Source of the DNA: Raffaelea ambrosiae
Taxonomy: Eukaryota > Ascomycota > Sordariomycetes > Ophiostomatales > Ophiostomataceae
Direction of reading: 5' to 3'
Assembly (NCBI GenBank): GCA_002778195.1
Contig: PCDI01000004.1
Location: 320,074-384,073 of the forward strand
Length of the DNA: 64,000 nucleotides
This document shows positions 45,914 to 55,871 of this stretch, piece after piece. The stretch's first letter is position 1; each line of letters begins with the position of its first letter. The notes beneath the pieces were generated by a model, which did not search any database, was not told the DNA's origin, and saw only the letters and a program-made list of their open reading frames with translations. Position numbers and translations under genes: made by a program.

Positions 45914-47583
45914 ATGGAGACTGTCCAGTGCAAATGCGACAACTGCCAGGCATCGCTGGGCGAGTTCGTCAACTTGTGGACACAAATCTCCAAAAGCTAC
46001 TACAGTCCGATGGTGCCACCTGATTCGCGTCTGAGGGTCTGCGTTCATGGAACTCCTAGAGCAGGCGAGAAAAACACACTGGTGGAGGGTTGGTACGTTG
46101 CGAGACCGCCGCACCCAAGCTCGCGACGAGACGAAGATATGCGCTGACTGAGTGATATGGCCCCAGCTCGCTGCAGGACATCGCATGCCAGAAGTGTAAA
46201 GCCGTTGTTGGAATCCGGTGCATCTCTGCTCCAGCAAACCACGTTCTTGACATGTGGGTTCTATATACGCGCGAAGCTTGACCCCCAAGTTGCTAACCCA
46301 ATGCCAGAAACCAGGCGATGCTGCGCAAGCGATCTGTCTCTGCCTTTAGCAGCAATGGTGCCACGGTGGGCTTCATAGTGAAGCGGTCCCTCAAGCTCAA
46401 GGAGTCTGGAGGGGCCAGCAGTGGGACACAAGACCCCCCCCAAACCTATGCAGGAGCCACCCACGGAACCTCGTCCGCGGCTGCTTCCCAGATGCTCCTT
46501 GTACAGGCACAGCTTGAGGCACAGCGTGCTGAGATCGATCGGATCGACAAAGCCGGGTTCCAGATTGTGGCAACGCTGGACAAAGCCGTCAGCCGGCTAA
46601 CGGGCGACATGTCGAGTGTCCGGGAGACAATACGCTCCTTGCAGCGCGATATTGGAGGCAACCAGGACGATGTGACTTCGCTCAAGTCGGAGCTGCGCGA
46701 CACCAAGCACCTTGTGCAGGCATGCGATAAGGCCCACAAGACGGACCACAAGGCGACAGCGGCGGCGGTTGAAAAGTTGCGATTGCAACTCCAGACGGCC
46801 AGTGATGGGCTTCTCGACGTCAAGAAGGACACGAGCAACGTACTGGCGCAGTTCCGCAAAGACCTCAGAGCCATGAAAACAGAGCTGCAGCAAGCCCGAC
46901 GTGATCTGGCCAGCACGAAGAAGACAGCATCGGACGCCGGCAGCAGCGGCGGCAAAAATGCGGCAGCTGTTGACAGGCAAGCAAAAGAACTCACAGCTCT
47001 GCGGGCGGAAATGGCCGATCTTAGGCGCCAAGTACAGAAAGAACACCAGGAGAGGCTAGCCGCGGCAGCGGCAGCGGCAGCAGCCACGCGGAAGGCGGCG
47101 ACAACGCCCGGGTCATCCTCGTTTGGATCACGCGAGCTCGACATCATCACCAGCAACATTGCCAAACTAGGGAGCCGTGCGAGCCAAGTCGAGACCCTAC
47201 AAATGGAATTTGCCATCCTCAAGGGCCGAATACAGCGCCTAGAATCCCAGGAAGAGGCTGACATGGATTCAACAATGGGTCCAACAGCACTGTTGCAGGA
47301 GAATGAGGAGGCAACGCCACCAAGCCGACGCCGAAAGCGGCAGTGGGATTTCCACCAATCACTCTACGACGAGATCGACGTAGACGTAGACGAGTCAATG
47401 ATGAATAGAAATCTGTCTCCACGCAGGCACCTCTCGAAACGGTTAAACAGGTTGTCTGATGGCCCACATACGGCACCCGAAGACGACCACGACGTGCCTA
47501 GGACGGGACCAAGACAGAGACTGACGAAGACGGGATCGGTGGACAGGCGCTTTTCACGGCGAGTGCAGAGGAGGACCGGGTGA
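45914..47583 (+). CDS. Mis18-domain (Yippee-like) protein with long coiled coil
   Basis: Three-exon model (45914-46092, 46167-46253, 46308-47583), 513 residues. Introns are 74 bp (GTACGT...CCCCAG, CTGAC branch) and 54 bp (GTGGGT...CCAG, CTAAC branch). The first 95 residues carry two CxxC knuckles, KCDNCQASLGE and ACQKCKAVVGIRCISAP, in the spacing of the Mis18/Yippee zinc fold. Mis18 in fission yeast and animals licenses CENP-A (Cnp1) loading at centromeres. From about residue 150 to 400 the protein is heptad-rich (for example RAMKTELQQARRDLASTKK and LTALRAEMADLRRQVQKEHQ), so it probably oligomerises. The C-terminus is basic (RRRKRQWDF, SRRVQRRTG). It is probably nuclear. The ATG sits only five residues before the first cysteine of the knuckle, so a missing 5' exon is possible. 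Assignment to Mis18 rather than another Yippee-fold protein is likely but unproven. Confidence 0.78.
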
Positions 47584-47674
47584 AGGGAGGCCCCCTCACA
47601 ATCGAGGGACTAACCAAGGAAAGGGTTTGGCATGCAGCCATCCATCCCACTCTTTTCAATATGGCATTCCGTCT

Positions 47675-49584
47675 CTATCGCTTTGTTACACTACCCGGGG
47701 CTGTCAGGTCCAGATCAGACTTGAGGAGATCCACCGCCAGCGACGCCAGCGTCTCTACTGGCGGCAGGATGTTTTGCTTGAAAAAGTTGGCTGCTGCCGG
47801 CTCCGTGGGATCCTTGACCCAGTGCTGGAGCGCTGCCGACAGCACCTCCCGCTCGCGCACACTCTGCACGTCCTGGAGCATGTCGCGCGCCGTGTCGAGC
47901 AGCTCCCACTCCTCCGAGTGTGCCATGGGGCCGTACTTGAGCACCATCAGCAGGATGGCTTCGTACAGGCTGCCATCGCCGAGGTGTTGCAGGGCCACCC
48001 GCATGCTCGGGTGGGCGGACGAGGACGGCTGCTGCTCCGGGTCCAGGCTGGTATTGGTGATGGTCTTGGCGATGAGCAGCAGACCCTTGAGGCGCCACTG
48101 GGCAAAGGGGGCGACGTATTTGTACGGGTCAATGTGGCAGGCGACGAAGCACTCCATGGCCAGGGCATGGGCAAAGCGCCGCTGCTCCGAGTAGTAGACG
48201 ATGGCCTGCTGGAAGACGTGCGCAAGCGGCTCGACCGCCCACTGACGGGCCTGGATGAGCGGCTGGCAGACGGCCCACATACGGCGCAGGTTGGTGAGGC
48301 GGTTCGGCGGCGGAACCGGCACCTCGGGGCTGCACTCGGCGTACATCTGGTCGATGGTGGCCGCCGGGATGGTCTTGGAGGCGGCCGCGAGAGGCGGTTT
48401 GCGCAGGACGTCGACATTGGGGACGAAGCTAAAGGCGTTGAGCGGCACCAGCGGCGATTTGCGGCAGACCTGGTAAACGTCGAGGTCGCGCGAACACCGG
48501 GCGCAATCGCAGGCGAAGTGGTAGAGCTCGAGACCCTTTTGGCGGGCCGATTTTGGTTTTGTGTAGTCTGGGAAGAATGAATTAGAACCAGGAGGAGGCC
48601 ACATTTAAAAATAAAATAAAATAAAAAAGCCCCAAAGTCAACACGGATAGTCAACGGCTTTCACACCGGTGCTCACTCACCTATGTACGAGATCGTGATC
48701 TCATCGCCCGGCGCAATGGCCTGCTCGGCACGAAGATAGGCCTTGCGGCCTGTAAAGACGACCACGGCGTTGGGCACGCACGAGTGGTTGGCCATGGCCA
48801 GGGTGGCATCGAGGAAGGTGCCGGTCGCGCCGACGTCCGGGTCGCTGCGGTCAAAGGAGTTGGTGTGGATGGCGCACAGCACCGCCTCGGCTATGCGCAC
48901 GTCGTCGGTCGTCTGCCAGCCGGCAAACGAGCATGCTGCCACGGCCTGCATCGTAAAGTCGTCCCAGAGCGCCGTGTTCGTCTGGAAGGCGGCCCTGTTG
49001 CTCTCGAGGCCGTTGACGGCGTCTTTGACGGTGGGCCACCGCAGCAGGATCTGCATGAGGGCACGCACGGGCGTGGGCATCCGCGGCGTGGAAGAGGACG
49101 CGGAGAGCACGAGGGCGGCACTGTGGGAAGCACAAGTGGCAGAAGCAGGAGCGCCTGCAGACGGATCGGCGGCAGGCGACCCCTTCCCCGCCTTCAGGGC
49201 CTCCCGCATGGGCTTGCACTCGAGCTTGTGCACGGCCGTCCAGTGGGCCTTCTGGCAGCGACTGCCACAGTAGGCAGCGGCGCGGCACCCGGTGCAGGCC
49301 TTGGCCGGCTTGCGCGGGTCGAGGCAGTAGTTGCAGGTGGTGGTGGCGTCGGCGCTGGCCGGGAGGACGACGAGGGGGTCGCCGAAGACGCCGATCTGGG
49401 CGCCCGGCGCGAAGGCACGGGTGGCGTAGAGGGCGCGGCCGCGGAGGGGAGGCGACGAAGGAGACGGCGTAGAAGAGGACAAAGCAGGCGGCGCAGAAGC
49501 GGAGGAGGCGGATGCGAGAGGAGGATTGGCGTCGTGGGGGAGGCGCTCACCGCGGATTTCGAGACCGGCGGGCAGGGAAGCCAT
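47675..49584 (-). CDS. SET-MYND (SMYD-type) methyltransferase-like protein
   Basis: Two exons on the minus strand (49584-48681, 48567-47675; intron 113 bp GTGAGT...CCCAG), 598 residues. An N-terminal SET segment (RGRALYATRAFAPGAQIG) is interrupted by a MYND zinc finger near residues 80-120, with C-x2-C pairs in CNYCLDPRKPAKACTGCR and YCGSRCQKAHW. The SET core resumes with MANHSCVPNAVVVF (NHSCxPN) and APGDEITISYIDYT (GEEI.ISY type), both key elements of the S-adenosylmethionine and active site. Post-SET cysteines follow in CDCARC. The helical C-terminal domain fills exon 2. SMYD proteins methylate lysines on histones or other proteins; the substrate is unknown here. The start is the ATG that begins MASLPAGLEIRGERL. 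It runs tail to tail with the Mis18-domain gene, 91 bp away. Confidence 0.9.
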
Positions 49585-49926
49585 GGTGATTGTCTGCCCT
49601 GTGACCCTGATGGGGTCTTCTATCGAAGAGGATGACTTGCGAAGTGGAAGGGTTCGCAAGCTGGCTCCAGATGAGAGCTGTGCGTATCAAGAGGTCGGAA
49701 GTTTGATGTGGGCTGGAAAGACGTACAAAAAAGCTGTAAAACAACTGACTAACTATGTATCAGATTCGGCGATTACTGAAAAAATAGCTGCGGAGCCTCA
49801 CAACATGCAAATGACAGCCAACCGATCTTTCACGTTTCGACTATTGCTTTCTATTTTATATGACTTCCGGGGTATATCGTTTGCTCCATGCTTCCACCTC
49901 CTTTCTCGCCCAGTTCCCACCTCCAT
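49585..49926. other. short intergenic region SIL1 / SET-MYND
   Basis: 342 bp between tandem minus-strand genes, presumably SIL1 3' sequence plus the SET-MYND promoter. No additional feature seen. Confidence 0.5.
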
Positions 49927-51294
49927 TCATAAATCCCCATGCTGGACCTGCTCTGGCTTTCCTGCAGCCTTGTATGCGGCCGCTTCGTCCCGTCGGTTTT
50001 GCATCTGCTGCAGCATCTGCTGCCAGATCTCGTTGCTCGGCTTCTGCGCCGCCTGTTGCTGCATGTGGTGGTCCCAGCACCCAGCATGCACATTGCTGTC
50101 GCATTTGGCCTGCTTCTCGACCACTGGCCACCGCGACACATCAGCGCCCATGTCCTGGTCGAGAAAGTTGTCCATCACCATGTGCGCTGCCCGCACCCGC
50201 GCCGCCTCATACTCGGGGCCCTCGAGATCGGCAATGACCCGCAATGCCTCTGTCAGGCCATCGTGCGCCAGAAAGTCTTGAACGATGGCGTCGCTCCTGA
50301 TCAGCCCGCTGACGGCCGAGAGGCGCGCGCGAACCCACGCCGGGTCCGGCCGAGAGGGCGAGCCGCCTGCTGCTTTCGTTGTGGGCAGATACGGTCCAAA
50401 GACGACGCTCCCAAGCGTGTTGGAAGTGCCGTCCCCTTTGGCCAGCTTGGTGGTGCACGCAGCCGCCTTGTGCCGGGCCCAAGCCTTCTCCACCTCGCGC
50501 AGCGCTGTCGGGTTGTTCTGCAGCGCTGCGCCGACAATGGCAGCAGCCTGTTTCGGCGTTGTGGAGACCGAGGCAGCAGCTGCTTCCTGGCCGCCACTCA
50601 TCAGACACAGAAGCGACCGCGTAGCATCCTCGTCCTCCATCAGCTTGAGTCCGTAGTAGATGTCGTGGGCAAACTCGTCCAGCTGCTCTAGGGCGCCGGC
50701 CAGCCGTGCCCGTTCGGCGTCCGCCACAGAGACTTTGCCTGTCTGCCCCACGGCCACGTTCTTGAGCGTCGCCACGGCTTCCATAAATGCCTGCGCCTCG
50801 TTGCCGCTACCTGCCCCGGCCCCGCCAGCACCTCCCTCCGGCTTTTTGACGAGGCCCACAGGGTCATACGCGGGTGCGCCCTTGGGGAGAGAAGGCTCGT
50901 CTGCGCCCTGCTCAGGCTGGTCCACGAGGACGACGCCTTGGTCTACAGGCAAGCCCTCGAGGGCTGCTGAGCCGTCGTCAGACTCATTGTTGAGTTTGGC
51001 CTCCTTCTCGCCTGTCCAGACATTGAGCCTCACGTGTAGTCCTGGAGGTAGATCCTGGTCTTCGTGCACACGCTGGAACTCATTGGTTGGCTGGAAAACG
51101 CGGGGGTAGCACTCAGACGCATTGCTGGTATGGCAAATTAGGTCCGAGTCGCCGTGTTGTTGCTGCTGCTGGTGTTGTTGGCTTGGTGATGGTTGGGCTG
51201 ATGAGGCTGATGCAATTGCAGAGAAGGCGAATACCAAAGCGAGAAGCACAACCAACAGCCTCCCCATTGACCAAGATATCCGCCAGCGGGCCAT
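49927..51294 (-). CDS. SIL1: SIL1-like nucleotide exchange factor for the ER Hsp70 (BiP/Kar2)
   Basis: Single-exon frame of 455 residues from ATG 51294 (the upstream part of the frame opens only on TTG). The signal peptide MGRLLVVLLALVFAFSAIAS is followed by a Q-rich patch and the family hallmark LICHTSNASECYPRVFQPT, EFQRVHEDQDLPPGLHVRLN and WTGEKEAKLN. The rest is helical, of the armadillo-like type expected for Sil1, with LEQLDEFAHDIYYGLKLM and later ARVRAAHMVMDNFLDQD. Sil1 releases ADP from BiP in the ER lumen, supporting protein folding and translocation. The C-terminus is QHGDL, which resembles but does not match the HDEL retrieval signal. It is divergent from the complex I subunit gene, 604 bp away. 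Confidence 0.88.
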   Translation of the reverse strand: MARWRISWSMGRLLVVLLALVFAFSAIASASSAQPSPSQQHQQQQQHGDSDLICHTSNASECYPRVFQPTNEFQRVHEDQDLPPGLHVRLNVWTGEKEAKLNNESDDGSAALEGLPVDQGVVLVDQPEQGADEPSLPKGAPAYDPVGLVKKPEGGAGGAGAGSGNEAQAFMEAVATLKNVAVGQTGKVSVADAERARLAGALEQLDEFAHDIYYGLKLMEDEDATRSLLCLMSGGQEAAAASVSTTPKQAAAIVGAALQNNPTALREVEKAWARHKAAACTTKLAKGDGTSNTLGSVVFGPYLPTTKAAGGSPSRPDPAWVRARLSAVSGLIRSDAIVQDFLAHDGLTEALRVIADLEGPEYEAARVRAAHMVMDNFLDQDMGADVSRWPVVEKQAKCDSNVHAGCWDHHMQQQAAQKPSNEIWQQMLQQMQNRRDEAAAYKAAGKPEQVQHGDL

Positions 51295-51898
51295 GTTGTA
51301 TATGCGTAACGGTGTGTAAGGCGGTCCTCCTTGTTTAGTTGTAATGAGAGCAAGCAAGAGAATGAGACGGCCCCTTGCTGAAGAAACAGAAGACAATGCT
51401 TTTCTTCCAATCTCGGTTGGGAGAACCGCTCGCTCTTTAAGCGTCTCTCAAAATGAACACATTGCTCTGGCAGCTTTTGCCACCATGGATGGTTCCAGTT
51501 GCAAAACACAAAAGAACAACGAAACAACAACGTATCGCCAGGCAGCGCTTTGCCACTTCTACTATGTACTAACTAGCTGTCTTGGTGTCCAGTTCTTGCT
51601 TGCTTGAAGCTCGTGGCCTAGTGGGGCGCACAGTCCAATCACAATTCACTACATTTGGCAAGCTCTGACTGGCTCAGGCAGGGCTGAGGGCCCACTTAAC
51701 ATCTCCGTACTGCTTATTGGCATTTGCTGCTTATATGCATTTTCGTGCTGGCCAATCACACGGGGGGAAATCGTGATCGCTCGGTTTTCTCGTCGATTTC
51801 CCTCGTCTGCCGCTCCATCAGCCGTCAGCTCTCCCGCATCGCCCTCGACCGCCATTCGTCGCGATACCACCCTCCTCCCAATCTCGCCACACTTCACG
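51295..51898. promoter_or_regulatory. divergent promoter SIL1 / NUO17.8 with CCAAT boxes
   Basis: Two CCAAT boxes at 51635-51639 and 51752-51756, the latter about 145 bp before the complex I subunit ATG. CCAAT is bound by the HAP/CBC complex, which regulates respiratory genes in fungi; that it does so here is inference. A TAC-rich motif lies at 51560-51577. Confidence 0.5.
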
Positions 51899-52620
51899 AT
51901 GCTGCCGCTGAGACAACGCGCTGCGTGCGTGGCACGCCGGGCGCACCTGCGGCCCACGCCGGTCGTCCGGACCGCCCGTGCCTTCGCCTCGACCGACAGC
52001 CACGGCTCGCACGATCACGGCGCCCACAGCGACCACGGCCACCACGGCGACCATGACCACCACGGCGAGAGCCATGCCCCAGTTGACGAGCCAATGGGCG
52101 TATGTATATTCCCTAGTTGGATGTATTGAGTATGGATGCTGACCCGGCCGTCTCGTGCAGGGCGCTTTTTTCATTGCCATCGGCGCCATTCCCGCCACAT
52201 ACGCCCTCTACACACTCTCCCGGCCAGGCAAGGACGGCCAGGCAACAGCCCTGGAGTCCTACCTCGCCAAGCTCGGCGACCTGCAGCAGACGTGGGAGAC
52301 CCGCAACACCCTACACACCAATGCCATCGAGAAAGCTGCCCAGGAGAAGAACCTGTTCTACAACGTCGAGCGCAACCTGCACGTCGACCTCCGCTACCCA
52401 GAGTACGTCATGGCCTGCCACAGTCCACACGGTGTTCCTGCCTGTCTGCATGCACTACGATCATGCTAACATGTTTTTGTCCAGGGGTTTCTTAACAGGC
52501 AGCCCGTACAACGTCCCGGCTGGACACTACGCCAACCTCGACCAAGTCGTGGCCCACTTCAAGGAGCAACAGGCGAAGGAGGCCGCACGGGCAACCGCTG
52601 CTGCTGCCTCAAAGCAGTAA
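51899..52620 (+). CDS. nuo17.8: NADH:ubiquinone oxidoreductase 17.8 kDa-type subunit (complex I)
   Basis: Three exons (51899-52099, 52161-52402, 52485-52620; introns 61 and 82 bp), 192 residues. The N-terminus (MLPLRQRAACVARRAHLRPT) is a typical mitochondrial presequence. A remarkable His/Asp-rich stretch follows (residues about 34-58, repeating HGDHDHHG-like units). One membrane segment (GAFFIAIGAIPATYALYTL) then leads into a soluble domain with ETRNTLHTNAIEKAAQEKNL, NLHVDLRYPE and GSPYNVPAGHYANLDQV, which match the fungal Nuo17.8 accessory subunit of complex I in the inner mitochondrial membrane. It has no catalytic role and probably serves in assembly or stability. The tail is Ala/Glu-rich. 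CCAAT boxes lie upstream. Confidence 0.85.
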
Positions 52621-53496
52621 CAGAGTTGATGCGATGAAATGAAATAAGAACAACGTCCAAAAAAAAAGGGAAAAACACACACAAATAGAAACCAAATGTA
52701 ACATACAACCATTCGGACCCGGGTACATACGACTGGCATGGGAAAGAGGCGAGCAGCGGGGAAGACGATCCGAAAGACGGAGCATACAGGGCAGACAGCT
52801 GAATCTACAAAGTATGGAATGATATGTGCCTTTTTTTTTTCATCGCTTTCTTCGTCGTTTGCGAGAGAAATTAGCCGTGGGGCGCACAAAATGGCCTGCC
52901 TGCTGCCATTGTAACACCAAGGGCCTCGCCAAGCGGTCGGGTGTCGGGGCATCCGTAGGTGCATATAATTTGTCTTGGCACGCTCGTAAGCCGCAGACCT
53001 CCACCAACACCGACGATGCTGGGCTCTGTAAGCGGCAAGAAACACCCTGTCGAGCATCCTGGGCGAATGGCCAGGGCGCTCCTGCCGTCGTGTGAGGAAC
53101 GGCCGCTGTGCAATTGGCGTGTGTTGAAGCGCGCTTGCCGTTTTTTGCGTCCTGTGCGAGCCATTTGGGCCGCCTGCAGGCATGGGCGCATCTAAGTCGG
53201 CCCAGTTCAACTAACAAAGACAGATGTTTCAGGAGACATCACGATACTTCAACCCAGCATTCAAATTTTATTATTGGCACGCTTCAGGCACGCAAGGGTG
53301 CGTTCCCGCTGCTGGAATACGAAGTGATGCCACAGCAAATACCTTAATCTCACCACACACGCGGCGGGCTTATCAAACTCGAAACCCTGTTTATTTATGG
53401 GCACACACTTCCACCACACGCAGACGCTCTCTTTGTTTCCCTCTCCTTTTTTTTTTTCTGTTTCCGCGACACACGCCTTACCAAATCGCAGGAATT
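52621..53496. other. intergenic region before SET-domain gene
   Basis: 876 bp. The frame of the downstream gene is open back to an ATG at 53224, but the sequence is not protein-like (poly-Phe and CT-rich), so it is treated as leader or promoter. No other gene seen. Confidence 0.5.
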
Positions 53497-54927
53497 ATGA
53501 CCAGCAGTCGCAAGACGGCCAGACAGGGCCAGTCGCCGGAAAATGTACAGTCGCCACAAACGACGGTCTCCAAATATGCGCCCGACAAGGACTTTGCCCA
53601 GTCCAGGGACAGGGGCCAAGAGGGCACGTGCCCACGGTCTATCCTGAAAGCGACGACCACCACGCACGTTGTCAAAGAGGACGATGCAGCTCAAAAGATC
53701 GGCTTGGAGGTGGTTGTGGCGACCGCGACCGAAATAGAGGACCCGGATGCCGAAACGGACTCGCCGCAACCCCAGCAAGAGCAACAGCAGCAGCAGCAAC
53801 AGCAGCAGCAGCAACAGCAACAGCAGGAAACAGCCCCCCCGCCAGAAGAGGTGCCCCCGTGCCTCGAGGTCCGCCTCAATAAGAACAGGGAGCTGGGCTT
53901 CTGCGTCTTCGCCTTACGGCCCTTCAAGCGTGGCGAGCGCATCTTCCGCGAGAAGACGGCACTCGAGGCCACGCACGACAATGAAGAGCGCGGCACGCGC
54001 AATGCGTATGAGCGCTACTCGTGCATCTCGGCCGCACGTCGAAATCGCATGCACGGCGCCTTTCCCGAGCTGGCTTGGGCCAACGGCGTCGACGAGAACG
54101 AGGCTGCGGAAGCCCGCCACCACATCGGCTCCAACGTCACGACTAAGGGCTTCGTGCTGAGGATCAGCCTGACGGCGGATGACCACATCAAGATGCGGCC
54201 CGACCGCCGCAACACGGCTGGCGGTGGTAGGAGGCACGCCGGCCTTCACGGCCACCATGGACACCACGGCCACTACCTTCTCAGCCACAATCGTCTGCCG
54301 GCCGGCACGGCCAGTGTCGCCGCCTCGGGGGCCACAGTGAAGGCCGCCGGTAAGACCAAGGCCGCCTTTACCGACGCGCTCCGAGCCCTTAGCATCGGCA
54401 AGAAGAAAAGGAACTGCTCTTCGGCCAACGGAGGCGCTGATGGCGACGGCGACGGTGACAACGAAGACGACCGCAAGAGTGCCTACAGCCACCTGAGCCG
54501 GACCGCTAGCATCGCCAGCGGAATGAGTGGTCTCAGCCGCGGCAGCCAGATTAGTGCCATGAGCAGCCTGTCCCAGTCGAGCGCCGCGACCCAGAGCAGC
54601 CAGGGCAGCGGCATCGAGCCGGGCTCTAAAGCGGCCAAGCTGGCCACTCTGGACTGGTTCCAGCGCTATGGCTTCAGCCTCCCAGAGGACGCCGCCTTCA
54701 ACGTGACACAGGGACATCACCAAGCAGCCGTGTACCTGCTGACGAACCTGATCAACCACCGCTGCGCCGGATACCAGAACTGCAAGGTGCTGCCTCATGT
54801 CGGTAACATCGATGTGGTTGCCGAGAAGGACATTGCCGTCGGCGAGGAGCTCACCATCAACTATAGGAAGGGCACCAAGGATTTCCACTGCCTGGGGGAA
54901 TGCTGTCAAAAGAAAAGGCGAGCATAA
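53497..54927 (+). CDS. SET-domain protein with polyQ and His-rich insert
   Basis: Frame of 476 residues from ATG 53497; an in-frame ATG at 53224 would add 91 residues of CT-rich leader and is less likely. Residues about 88-110 are a CAG-encoded polyglutamine tract. The SET fold begins at CLEVRLNKNRELGFCVFALR and FKRGERIFREKTAL. A long Ser/His-rich insert (including HGHHGHHGHY near residue 253) separates this from the C-terminal SET core: LTNLINHRCAGYQNCKVLP (usually NHSCxPN) and GEELTINYRKGTKDFHCLGE, then CC and a basic end. The NHRC form departs from the consensus, so activity is uncertain. Fungal SET proteins of this type are mostly uncharacterised. No introns are needed. Confidence 0.78.
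   Translation: MTSSRKTARQGQSPENVQSPQTTVSKYAPDKDFAQSRDRGQEGTCPRSILKATTTTHVVKEDDAAQKIGLEVVVATATEIEDPDAETDSPQPQQEQQQQQQQQQQQQQQQETAPPPEEVPPCLEVRLNKNRELGFCVFALRPFKRGERIFREKTALEATHDNEERGTRNAYERYSCISAARRNRMHGAFPELAWANGVDENEAAEARHHIGSNVTTKGFVLRISLTADDHIKMRPDRRNTAGGGRRHAGLHGHHGHHGHYLLSHNRLPAGTASVAASGATVKAAGKTKAAFTDALRALSIGKKKRNCSSANGGADGDGDGDNEDDRKSAYSHLSRTASIASGMSGLSRGSQISAMSSLSQSSAATQSSQGSGIEPGSKAAKLATLDWFQRYGFSLPEDAAFNVTQGHHQAAVYLLTNLINHRCAGYQNCKVLPHVGNIDVVAEKDIAVGEELTINYRKGTKDFHCLGECCQKKRRA
53776..53826 (+). repeat. CAG/CAA repeat coding polyglutamine
   Basis: About 17 consecutive Gln codons (CAG/CAA mix) in the SET gene. Its length probably varies between strains. Confidence 0.9.
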
Positions 54928-55871
54928 GTCTTCGGCAATTCCCTGTTGGAAATCTACCCTCTCTTCATTCCCTCCTAACCTTGCCTCCTCTTCTCTCATT
55001 TTCTAAAGTATTTTTTTTTCTGCTGTTTTTCTTTTTTCCTTTTTTCCTTTTCTTTTTCTTCGTTTTTATGGCTTTCTTTCTCTTCTCGTGAATCTGGGTT
55101 GCTGGACCGGGAGTCTGGGCATGATGAATGACGACATGAAAATAGACTTGGTTTCCATTTTGATAGACCGTCGTTTGCGCTTGCTTTCTCGTCTCTTGCC
55201 TCTTGAGAACTTGGGTCCTACCTATAAACGGCTTTTGCTTTCGTGTTTTGTGTTCTGTGTTTGGTTCTGGCTTTTGGCTTTTGGCCTGTTGTTTTAGTTT
55301 TTGTGCTAGCTTTTGGGGGGTAATGGTTAGTGCTGGCCGCCTCAACATAATCCGATAGACATTCTTTTCTCCAACTGCATGGTCGTCCTTTTGTCGGACA
55401 CGAACAAACTACACGGGGCCATATTCGAAGTTTTTTTGTCGTTTTATTGAGGAAAACTACCGAGTGCATTTGTGTCTGGCAATTCACCTTTTTGTTTGCA
55501 CAAATACAAACTCCTGCCTATCCACCAGGCAAAAAAAGTAAGGTCTCGAGATATGGTGGCAGATGAAAGTTTTTTTCTTTTTTTGGGTCCCTGTTCGCGC
55601 CGAATTTTCCATGAATGATGCCCGGGAGGGTCGGGGAGCATCGTGTCCGTCCCCTCCCGCTGCCTACTTCCCAATTTCCATCGATTCCCTCAGTCTCCGT
55701 CCTTTCCATCCCCCGCTCGTTCTCCCTCAATCCCAAACCCGATGGCTCATGACTTCCATGCTGTTGTTTCCGACCAGATGGTGTTCTTGAATTCCTTTTC
55801 CCCTCTCTCTCTCGAGAAGCGCTACAAGCAGAGCAAAAAAAAGAACAGAAAGGGTTTCTGAGTCTCGTCGT
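54928..55871. other. convergent 3' intergenic region
   Basis: 944 bp, very T-rich, between the SET gene and RPS15. No gene seen; likely untranslated 3' sequence of both. Confidence 0.6.

Noticed and set aside
53224..53496. N-terminal extension of the SET protein
   Set aside because: In frame, but encodes CT-rich leader-type residues (LCFPLLFFFLFP) and ends right at a good ATG at 53497.
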